Part shown: positions 12,433 to 17,758 of the stretch, in pieces
Layout of the letters: every line of letters begins with the position of its first letter
How positions within the stretch are numbered: the stretch's first letter is position 1
Assembly (NCBI GenBank): GCA_005877345.1
Contig: VBPR01000029.1
Coordinates: 1 to 17,758, forward strand
Direction of reading: 5' to 3'
DNA from: Nitrososphaerota archaeon
Lineage (GTDB): Archaea; Thermoproteota; Nitrososphaeria; Nitrososphaerales; Nitrososphaeraceae
DNA length: 17,758 nt
Program-made: the position numbers and the translations under genes
The notes under the pieces: generated by a model
Told to the model about the DNA's origin: nothing
Databases searched by the model: none
The model's input: only the letters and a program-made list of their open reading frames with translations

Positions 12433-13653
12433 ATGAGACTTCTTATATATACGGGTAAAGGTGGAACTGGTAAAACAGTAATTTCCTGTTCAACTGCTAT
12501 TAAGCTAGCTGAAAAAAAATACAATACATTAATTATTTCTTCCGATCCAGCTCATTCATTAAATGATGCGTTTCAGCTACATAATGCGGTTACCAGAAAT
12601 AATAATGATAATCATGCAGTAGAAGTATTTCCCTGTCTTCAGGCATTACAAATCGACCCAACACTAGAGATGAATACTAAATACCGTGAGATTATTTCTT
12701 ATATGGCTTCTATGTTTTCATCCAAAGGTATCGATGAAATACTGGCCTATGAGATTGCAATGATGCCTGGAATGACACAATTATTTTCTCTTCTCAAAGT
12801 TGAGGAAGTCATGCGTCTCAGATCACACGAGGTTGTGGTTCTGGATATGCCTGCATCAGGTGAAGCTCTGAGATATCTTTATTTTCCGAAGCTTGTTAGT
12901 AAGATTAGTAATAGAGTTACTAGTTTATTAGGCGCATTTTCTGGGTTTGCGGAAATTTTTCAAGCTTTTTCTGGAATTTCTATTCCAACCAAAGTGTTAC
13001 GCTACGAGAAGGACTTATTCAAGAGCCTTAACCAACTTTCAGATATAATTAAAGACAACAGTATAACAACGCTAAGATTGGTTGCAAATCCGGACTCATT
13101 CAGCATAGAAAATGCCAAAAGGGCCTTCATGGCCGCTAGCCTGTACGGAATTAACACTGATCTGGCTATAATTAATAAGATTCTGCCTTATAAATATGCT
13201 GAAGTTAAGTCAAATGAATTTTATACTAATTGGACAAAATTTCAACACAATAAAGTCAGGGAAGCCAAATCTAATTTTTATCCGCTTCCTATTAGAGAGG
13301 TTCCTCTTCATAGTACTGAACTTGCAGGAATAGAAATGTTACGCGTTAATGCTGACATTATATTTGGGGAGGACGATCCATCAAAGATATTCTATACCGG
13401 TAAACCATACTCTATCATCGACCAGCCTCCCAAAAATCTAAGAATCTCAGTTAAGGTTCCTTATACTGAAAAGCAAGACTTTGATATCAAACGACTGGGT
13501 TCAGAAGTTATTATTAAGGTAAAGAGTCCGACAGGCTATTTGGTCAATGTTATTCCTTTGCCAACTATAACGTTTGACATGAAAATGATCAGTACCAGAC
13601 TGCATAATAACACCCTAAATATATTATTCGAACGAACTGCTTATAGTCATTGA
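12433..13653 (+). CDS. ArsA/Get3-type ATPase with C-terminal Hsp20-like domain
   Basis: The product is 406 residues. Residues 8-15 are the deviant Walker A GKGGTGKT with the signature lysine; SSDPAHSL (36-43) is switch I; VVVLDMPASGEALRYL (134-149) covers the Walker B/switch II region, where canonical proteins have D-x-A-P-T-G; INKILP (247-252) fits the adenine-binding loop. Residues about 335-401 form the alpha-crystallin/Hsp20-like beta domain known in archaeal, cyanobacterial and plastid members. No CxxC zinc pair is seen, unlike eukaryotic Get3, and there is no second ATPase half, unlike arsenite ArsA; arsenic genes are absent nearby. The likely role is ATP-driven handling of hydrophobic client proteins. 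A second ATG (12429) is out of frame. It converges with the DnaJ-ferredoxin gene. Confidence 0.9.
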   Translation: MRLLIYTGKGGTGKTVISCSTAIKLAEKKYNTLIISSDPAHSLNDAFQLHNAVTRNNNDNHAVEVFPCLQALQIDPTLEMNTKYREIISYMASMFSSKGIDEILAYEIAMMPGMTQLFSLLKVEEVMRLRSHEVVVLDMPASGEALRYLYFPKLVSKISNRVTSLLGAFSGFAEIFQAFSGISIPTKVLRYEKDLFKSLNQLSDIIKDNSITTLRLVANPDSFSIENAKRAFMAASLYGINTDLAIINKILPYKYAEVKSNEFYTNWTKFQHNKVREAKSNFYPLPIREVPLHSTELAGIEMLRVNADIIFGEDDPSKIFYTGKPYSIIDQPPKNLRISVKVPYTEKQDFDIKRLGSEVIIKVKSPTGYLVNVIPLPTITFDMKMISTRLHNNTLNILFERTAYSH

Positions 13654-13730
13654 AAAAGAGTGGGAAATCGGCAGATGCATCAATGCTTAATCAGATTGAG
13701 CGATATTCACCGGAGTATGAGGTTCTATTA

Positions 13731-13754
13731 TTCTTAAGAATACCAACTTAAGAA
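13731..13754. terminator. Hairpin between convergent chaperone genes
   Basis: TTCTTAAG (13731-13738) / CTTAAGAA (13747-13754), a perfect 8-bp stem with an 8-nt loop, between the ends of the ATPase gene and the DnaJ-ferredoxin gene. T-rich DNA follows on the plus strand at about 13830-13855. It could end both transcripts. Confidence 0.4.
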
Positions 13755-13863
13755 GTAACAATGATAGAGATTTGATCCTTTGATAAACATCTTTTATGAT
13801 TTTATGCCTAAGATATAACAACAAGAGATATTATTGTTATTTCGTTTATTATTTACCACTGAA

Positions 13864-14526
13864 TCAGGGATAAATTTGCTCTCCGGTATATCTGTCTCTA
13901 ATTATAATTGCTTTTGTAGGGCATGTCTGGGCTGCAGCGAGTATCGCTTCGAAATCATCACCTGTTCCTGACTTCAGCGTTGCTTTTGGATTTATCATTT
14001 TGTCCTTATCAACTACAAACACATTTGGAGCAAGTGTTTCACAGCTTCCAAAAGCCATGCAAAGTGTAGGTTCTATAGTTATATGAATACGACCTATTGA
14101 TTTATGGAAGATATTTGTTAATGATGATACCTTTCCTGATTTGACATCAGTTTCATTTCTGTTACCTTTTTTTATATCGGTATTGTGAAATTCATCATCG
14201 CTACTGGTACGATCAGAATTAGAATAAACAGTATTACTACTATTAACATGAGGAGAAGATGAAGACGATTGAGTTTGATCCTTTTTCTTATTTGCTCTAT
14301 TATTATAGATTGCCTTCTCATCGTATTGTCTTCTTTTATCTCTATCTGAAAGAACTTCAAATGCAGCATTTATTATTTTTATACTATTTTCAGAAATAGG
14401 CGAACTATTTCTATCGGGATGATATTTCAAAGCTAAACGCCTATACGCGGCCTTAATTTCTCTATATTTTGCATCATGAGATACTCCTAGAATTGCATAA
14501 TAGTTCATAATGTCATTTGCTAGCAT
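13864..14526 (-). CDS. DnaJ-ferredoxin fusion protein
   Basis: The product is 220 residues. Residues 7-70 are a complete J domain with HPD at 36-38 and the final helix FEVLSDRDKRRQYDE, which stimulates DnaK ATPase. Residues about 75-145 are a polar Ser/Asn/Lys linker of low complexity. Residues 146-220 are a ferredoxin-like domain with CMAFGSC (C156, C162), ETLAPNVFVVD and TCPTKAI (C202): a three-cysteine arrangement expected to bind an Fe-S cluster, probably [3Fe-4S]. J-domain/ferredoxin fusions are reported from Nitrososphaeria and from plant chloroplasts, where a transfer between them was proposed. It could couple redox or Fe-S state to the DnaK system. The ATG at 14526 has a TATA-like AAGATATAA about 29 nt upstream; M7 is an alternative. 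Confidence 0.95.
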   Translation of the reverse strand: MLANDIMNYYAILGVSHDAKYREIKAAYRRLALKYHPDRNSSPISENSIKIINAAFEVLSDRDKRRQYDEKAIYNNRANKKKDQTQSSSSSPHVNSSNTVYSNSDRTSSDDEFHNTDIKKGNRNETDVKSGKVSSLTNIFHKSIGRIHITIEPTLCMAFGSCETLAPNVFVVDKDKMINPKATLKSGTGDDFEAILAAAQTCPTKAIIIRDRYTGEQIYP

Positions 14527-14742
14527 CCGAACAACGTGTATTAAATGGTGTTATATCTTATTATAGTTTGAGTTACAATGAGCTTAGCATTTTATCAGAC
14601 TGACCTTAGTCAAATATCAATTTTTCCGCCAATGTCAAATTGTGAATTCACATTATACAGTATCAATTTCAAAGACTGATGATTTTAAGCTACAAATAGC
14701 TAATAATGATTATCGAGCCGTTAAATATCGTTATCCGGATCC

Positions 14743-15219
14743 TCATTCCCAAGCAGTTATATCTTTTTCTGCAATTATTTTTGTAGGTTTTATTCGCACA
14801 AGTACTGCACCCTCGCCACTATTCCTTTCACCGTACGCTTTTGAATCTTTCTTTCCAATGTATCTTTCGGCAATTCTGGTGGCCCATTTTAAAACCTCTT
14901 TTTGTTTATATGGATAAAGCTTTGCAGTGCCATGAATTGTTACAAAGGAAAAAGGTGGAGTCTGGTCATCTATACACATGCTTATTCTATTATCTCGTTG
15001 AATGTTTTCTGCTTTAACCGATCCAATAAAAGTTGTAAAGTACATATTTCCTAGATCATCTTCATTATTTCGATAGTCTAACACAAACCAGATTGGAACA
15101 ACATGAGAGCTTCCATCCTTCTTAACCGTAGCGAGCTTTCCAGTGAAAGTGCCTTTATTGAGAAATCTTCTAATTTGTGTTTTGGACATTTCCGGCATAT
15201 AATAATCCTTTTGCTTCAT
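14743..15219 (-). CDS. Pyridoxamine-5'-phosphate-oxidase-fold (FMN/F420) protein
   Basis: The product is 158 residues with a split-barrel fold: GKLATVKKDGSSHVVPIWFVL (28-48) is the typical second and third strand; YFTTFIGSVKAENIQRDNRISMCID covers the T-x-x-x-S-x-K-x-x-N cofactor-binding segment, and FVTIHGTAKLY (about 92-102) the conserved G-x-A strand. VLVRIKPTKI near the end is the last strand. This pattern belongs to the F420/FMN-binding branch common in archaea and actinobacteria rather than true pyridoxine metabolism. The substrate is unknown. M8 (15198) may be the true start: TTATATTC is centred about 28 nt upstream, as expected for a leaderless gene, and is too close to the first ATG. 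It lies 216 nt upstream of the DnaJ-ferredoxin gene on the same strand. Confidence 0.85.
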   Translation of the reverse strand: MKQKDYYMPEMSKTQIRRFLNKGTFTGKLATVKKDGSSHVVPIWFVLDYRNNEDDLGNMYFTTFIGSVKAENIQRDNRISMCIDDQTPPFSFVTIHGTAKLYPYKQKEVLKWATRIAERYIGKKDSKAYGERNSGEGAVLVRIKPTKIIAEKDITAWE

Positions 15220-15425
15220 TGAATATAAGACTTAAGGAAAGGAATCAATCACGAATCACTAAATATTGTATTATTTTTAGCAATTATTGTCGTTACTACA
15301 TATAGAATCCTTTATTATTAAAGGAGATCATTAGATTTTAATATTAGTAACGATAGCCTTATTCATAACTGAATCCCCATCATTGCTTCGTTTTTATCGG
15401 TATAATGAACTGCAATTCAAATCCT

Positions 15426-15434
15426 TAAATAAAA
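15426..15434 (+). promoter_or_regulatory. TATA box of the copper-storage-type gene
   Basis: TAAATAAAA centred about 24 nt before the ATG at 15454; fits leaderless transcription. I find no copy of the TTTACA/TGTAAA dyad seen before copA. Confidence 0.5.
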
Positions 15435-15453
15435 TATTGGATACATCATAGAC

Positions 15454-15810
15454 ATGAGTTCTATTACAAAGACAAGTTCATTTCACAATCCTAAATATTC
15501 AGAATGTATTGAGGCGTGTAACCATTGTGCCAATTCGTGCGAGTATTGCGGCATATTATGCCTACGTGAAGCTGGTAATAAGGTTCTTGAGTGTATAGAG
15601 TTGTGTTTCTACTGTGCTGACGTGTGTAGATTTGCGTCTAAACATATGTCCTGTGATAGTAACCGGGTAAAAGAGTTTTGCGACTACTGTGCAAAAATAT
15701 GTCAAGATTGCGCTACTGAATGCGATAAACATGACATGGACCATTGTAAGCAGTGTGCAATGGTTTGTCGCGAATGTTCTAAAATTTGTCTGGAAACAAT
15801 TGCAAAATAG
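15454..15810 (+). CDS. Cysteine-rich four-helix-bundle copper-storage-type protein
   Basis: The product is 118 residues with 21 cysteines, spaced C-x3-C-x2-C-x3-C along four helices (C18, 22, 25, 29, 32, 36; C47, 51, 54, 58; C67; C76, 79, 83, 86, 90; C98, 101, 105, 108, 112). This pattern is that of the Csp/DUF326 family, whose four-helix bundles hold many Cu(+) ions on cysteines lining the core. There is no signal peptide, so it is a cytosolic form (Csp3-like) that would buffer Cu(+). The copper exporter in this window is a natural functional partner, and ammonia oxidisers need much copper for ammonia monooxygenase. Two methionines and three histidines near the helix ends (HMSC, KHDMDHC) may aid metal entry. 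Leaderless, monocistronic. Confidence 0.92.
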   Translation: MSSITKTSSFHNPKYSECIEACNHCANSCEYCGILCLREAGNKVLECIELCFYCADVCRFASKHMSCDSNRVKEFCDYCAKICQDCATECDKHDMDHCKQCAMVCRECSKICLETIAK

Positions 15811-15927
15811 TTACGTATCTAATTCCAAGTACTAAAATCATATAATCAGATACAAACTCCCTAATCTCTTTCATTGCCGAAATGCTCTCACCGGAGTATT
15901 TCAAATTAGTCACAAAAGCAGGAATCC

Positions 15928-16275
15928 TTAATCAGTAGCGTATCTAACGGACAGAATTGGATTACTTTCTAGGTCCCTTATACTTTTCATATGCTTAGTC
16001 GCATTCAACTCTGATTCTGGACCGCCAATTAGCATTTCCATACGTTTGCTATAACTTTGCATCAGTAATGACAAAACATATATCCGATCCCTTGTCGTAA
16101 TCTTGGGGTTCTGCTTATCCTCCACGATTTCCCATAAATTTTTGGTTATTTCATTTAATCCAGAGATATAAATCTGAAGCTCATTAGGAATCTCCTCTTT
16201 CATATAAAGATCTAATGTTTTTCTTGCTTTCCTTCTTATTTCATCTAGGTATCTGCTGACAGTGGACTGATCAAC
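15928..16275 (-). pseudogene. Helix-turn-helix protein missing its N-terminus
   Basis: From ATG 16203 the frame gives 91 residues, but it is open and clearly coding 24 codons further upstream (to 16275): DQSTVSRYLDEIRRKARKT and LDLY. That segment is the recognition helix of a helix-turn-helix and the following helix; the first part of the fold is missing because two stops (TAA TAA) lie just before it. The rest (EEIPNELQIYISGLNEITK..LWEIVED...LLMQSYSKRMEMLIGGPES) fits a family of archaeal small HTH proteins. Only the ATG at 16203 could start translation, and it would lack DNA binding. Probably a truncated relic; the shortened product could conceivably act as a dominant partner. Confidence 0.6.
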
Positions 16276-16294
16276 TTATTACACCATGGATACC

Positions 16295-16600
16295 TTAATC
16301 AATATTGGTAATCTTATCTGACGAGATTCTTTCTAATCGTCTGCACAACATTTTAAATGAATCCAAAATATCCATTTCAATTATTCCCGGTAGATGCTCA
16401 ATATTGGGGATATAATTATTTAAGGTATATAGATTTTGTATTCTTACTTCAATTTTGATATCTTTGCATTTTAGATCTTCAGAATCTGATCTATTGAAAA
16501 CTTTTACCGACTTTGCAATATTTTTTTGTTGATTTTCTAGAGGATATTTTCCAGTGTGGATAGATTCCTCAATCATACTACACAATTCTGAAATTTTCAT
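16295..16600 (-). CDS. Hypothetical 101-residue protein
   Basis: The sequence starts with a helix (KISELCSMIEESIHTGKYP), a polar, Lys/Asn-rich middle with strand KDIKIEVRIQNLYTL, and a C-terminal helix (MDILDSFKMLCRRLERISSDKI). No motif, signal peptide or membrane segment. On the minus strand CATAAATTA lies about 35-45 nt before the ATG and may be its TATA box. It lies directly upstream of the truncated HTH gene, 20 nt from its open frame, so the two may once have been co-transcribed. Not recognised. Confidence 0.5.
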   Translation of the reverse strand: MKISELCSMIEESIHTGKYPLENQQKNIAKSVKVFNRSDSEDLKCKDIKIEVRIQNLYTLNNYIPNIEHLPGIIEMDILDSFKMLCRRLERISSDKITNID

Positions 16601-16682
16601 ATGGTTCTTAGCAATAGTCTGATACTTTAATTTATGACACCAAAACCTAGCATATTTTTGAAATAAGGTTAATTATCAATTA

Positions 16683-16722
16683 TACCAAAAACAAATTGAA
16701 CTTGGTAAAATAGTAGAAATAT
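16683..16722. repeat. Imperfect direct repeat, copy 1
   Basis: Begins TACCAAAAACAAATTG and ends TAGAAATAT. Matches 17004-17045 exactly over the first 16 bases and again over the last 10, with two added G and several substitutions between. Confidence 0.6.
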
Positions 16723-16847
16723 ATTTTTGGAATGATAGTAAAAAACAGATTGATATAATGTCCAAGTAAGCAATTTTTTTATTTTAAAAATACTGAATTA
16801 GATATCTGTATTAGAAATTTTAAATAGTTTTTCCAAGAAATGATACT

Positions 16848-16950
16848 GTCATCTATCTTGACATTAGCTATCTTGACATTAGCAGCTTGACAGGTGATTT
16901 GGTTGGTGCCTCGGTTCAATAGATGTGCACCAATCAATTTATCCTTTTTA
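16848..16950 (+). ncRNA. Candidate small RNA with terminal hairpin
   Basis: A TATA-like TTTTAAATA (16818-16826) predicts start near 16848. The transcript would carry the tandem 15-bp repeat and then a hairpin: GGTTGGTGC (16901-16909) with its left extension pairs with GCACCAATC (16927-16935) and its right extension, 11 pairs in all including one G-U, with a 17-nt loop holding CTCGGTTCAATAG. T-rich DNA (CTTTTTATTTATT at about 16945) follows, as at a terminator. No open frame of note. All inference from layout. Confidence 0.3.
16854..16883 (+). repeat. Tandem 15-bp repeat
   Basis: TATCTTGACATTAGC occurs twice in direct succession, followed by a partial third copy (AGCTTGACAGG). Confidence 0.7.
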
Positions 16951-17003
16951 TTTATTGTAATTTCATTTTCTTATTAAACCTCTATAGATATTTTAATATC
17001 AAA

Positions 17004-17045
17004 TACCAAAAACAAATTGGGAACCTCGCAAAGTTGTAGAAATAT
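17004..17045. repeat. Imperfect direct repeat, copy 2
   Basis: Second copy of the element at 16683-16722, 321 bp away. It ends 16 nt from the stop codon of the receiver gene. Confidence 0.6.
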
Positions 17046-17061
17046 TATACGATTCTGCTCA

Positions 17062-17475
17062 TTAGGAAGGATATTTTTTTTGGACTTCGTAAGAATCCAA
17101 TTGGGTATTTACCTCCTTAATTAGATCGTGTAAACCTATTGGCTTCTGAAGATATCCATTTATGATTCGCATTTTAGTATATTCTCGAAATAAATTATCA
17201 TCTATCGTGAAGGCAGTCATTAGTATCGTCCTTACGAAGCGATTCGAATCCTTTATCTTTCTTAACAATTCCATTCCATTCAAGCCGGGCATTTTAAAGT
17301 CAGATATTACCAGCACATACGCATAACCATTAACTTGAAAATGCTCGAGTGCCAATACTGGATCTGTAAAGGAAAATATTGTAATTCCTGCAATAGTTCG
17401 TAAAGCCTCGTGAAAAAACATAGTGATACCTGGATCGTCGTCTACGATACTCACAATTCTATTGTTAGCGGACAT
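17062..17475 (-). CDS. Stand-alone CheY-like response-regulator receiver
   Basis: The product is 137 residues, a single receiver domain. Acidic pocket D12-D14 (IVDDDPG), phospho-acceptor D59 in VISDFKMPGLNG, conserved T87 (ILMTAF) and K111 (LQKPIG) are all present, so it should be phosphorylated by a histidine kinase. A short C-terminal helix ends the protein; there is no output domain. No kinase gene is in the window, so its partner is elsewhere. Such orphan receivers are common in soil Nitrososphaeria. It follows the 70-residue gene by 34 nt on the same strand, with a strong hairpin between, 17 nt before its start. Confidence 0.93.
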   Translation of the reverse strand: MSANNRIVSIVDDDPGITMFFHEALRTIAGITIFSFTDPVLALEHFQVNGYAYVLVISDFKMPGLNGMELLRKIKDSNRFVRTILMTAFTIDDNLFREYTKMRIINGYLQKPIGLHDLIKEVNTQLDSYEVQKKYPS

Positions 17476-17491
17476 TGGAAGGTTAAGCCTC

Positions 17492-17514
17492 TATAACTCA
17501 GTTTCTGAGTTATA
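17492..17514 (-). terminator. Perfect 10-bp hairpin over the upstream gene's stop codon
   Basis: TATAACTCAG (17492-17501) and CTGAGTTATA (17505-17514) with a 3-nt loop. On the minus strand it overlaps the TAA stop (17510-17512) of the 70-residue gene and lies 17 nt before the receiver's ATG. No T tract follows, so it may attenuate, stabilise or process the message rather than end it. Confidence 0.5.
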
Positions 17515-17722
17515 TCGTAGGGGAAACTGGAATTATTGGTCTTGTCGCAATCATTGTGGCCTCTTCATGTAATCCTATTGCCTCTTTTCCATAGGCTTGT
17601 ACTGAGTAGTTAGTTCCATCCTTGCATTTTATTCCCACATAACAGTACTCCACTCCATTACTTAGTGTATTATCTTTAGGCGAAATTTTTACTATATATG
17701 CTCTCTTTTCTTGTGAGCGCAT
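17510..17722 (-). CDS. Hypothetical 70-residue protein
   Basis: A small soluble protein with alternating strand-like stretches (AYIVKISPKD, EYCYVGIKCKDG, YSVQAYGKEA) that suggest a compact beta fold, then a short helix (GLHEEATMIA) and a Pro-rich end. There are two Cys (C27, C33), but no recognisable motif. It lies upstream of the receiver gene with 34 nt between, probably in one transcript. Its promoter is near or beyond the right edge. Not recognised; the start ATG is the only one in frame. Confidence 0.6.
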   Translation of the reverse strand: MRSQEKRAYIVKISPKDNTLSNGVEYCYVGIKCKDGTNYSVQAYGKEAIGLHEEATMIATRPIIPVSPTI

Positions 17723-17758
17723 TAGATGTCTAAGTGCATCAGTACTGCTAGTATAGGT

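Larger units (their letters stand above)
16601..17061. other. Repeat-rich intergenic region
   Basis: About 460 nt without a protein gene. It holds two 40-42 bp imperfect direct repeats (16683-16722 and 17004-17045), a 15-bp tandem repeat, a TATA-like box, and a strong hairpin followed by T runs on the plus strand. Confidence 0.55.

Noticed and set aside
14642..14917. 91-codon plus-strand frame
   Set aside because: Overlaps the end of the split-barrel gene on the other strand and has no motif.
13707..15899. 12-bp identity TCACCGGAGTAT at 13707-13718 and 15888-15899
   Set aside because: Flanks do not match and there is no symmetric or positional logic; probably chance.
3513..16275. Stop-codon reassignment (TAG read as an amino acid)
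   Set aside because: TAG ends several intact genes here (5313, 15810), and the interrupted genes involve TAA, TAG and TGA alike. Mutation or sequence error is simpler.
16897..16939. Hairpin taken as a tRNA T-arm (GGTTCAAT in the loop)
   Set aside because: Stem is 11 pairs and the loop 17 nt, not the 5 and 7 of a T-arm, and no other tRNA parts are present.

Overview
The window looks like part of an ammonia-oxidising archaeon of the Nitrososphaeria (Thaumarchaeota), probably a Nitrososphaera/Nitrosocosmicus-like soil lineage. This is inferred from four things: AT-rich DNA; genes that mostly lack Shine-Dalgarno sites and have A/T-rich TATA boxes about 25-30 nt before the start codon (leaderless transcription); secreted PsbP-like and FxLYD-like proteins; and a DnaJ-ferredoxin fusion, an architecture known from this phylum and from plant chloroplasts. 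No rRNA, intact tRNA, CRISPR array or insertion sequence was found.

Left part (1-2450): remains of a head-tailed virus. On the minus strand, a small-terminase-like gene overlaps a large-terminase gene that is broken by one in-frame stop and two frameshifts, followed by a small zinc-ribbon gene. A truncated unrelated gene enters from the left edge on the plus strand.

2450-5320: genes for secreted or membrane proteins (a PsbP-like lipoprotein-type protein, a candidate 27-residue membrane peptide, a stop-interrupted secreted protein, an FxLYD-like protein). A 63-residue protein follows, whose promoter carries two identical 27-bp repeats, each holding a perfect 16-bp palindrome, one on either side of the TATA box.

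5320-9380: a YHS-domain Cu(+) P1B-type ATPase with an upstream dyad, a long non-coding stretch with a tRNA-3'-end-like fragment and a repeated dyad element, a 50-residue helical protein, and a 173-residue protein whose N-terminal half resembles a histone fold.

9380-12430: small minus-strand proteins, an Lrp/AsnC-type regulator, and two decayed genes (one on each strand). A long intergenic region contains three consecutive dyads and duplicated TATA-like boxes.

12430-15810: an ArsA/Get3-type ATPase with a C-terminal Hsp20-like domain faces the DnaJ-ferredoxin gene tail to tail. Next come a pyridoxamine-phosphate-oxidase-fold (FMN/F420) protein and a 21-cysteine four-helix-bundle copper-storage-type protein. 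Together with the Cu(+) ATPase, this gives the window two components of copper handling: export and cytosolic buffering.

15810-17758: a helix-turn-helix family gene lacking its N-terminus, a hypothetical gene, a repeat-rich intergenic region with a possible plus-strand small RNA, an orphan CheY-like receiver, and a small hypothetical protein ending in a strong hairpin.

A notable overall feature is the number of broken genes: at least four clear cases. Either this is a decaying accessory region or the assembly contains uncorrected errors. All three stop codons are involved, so stop-codon reassignment does not explain it.
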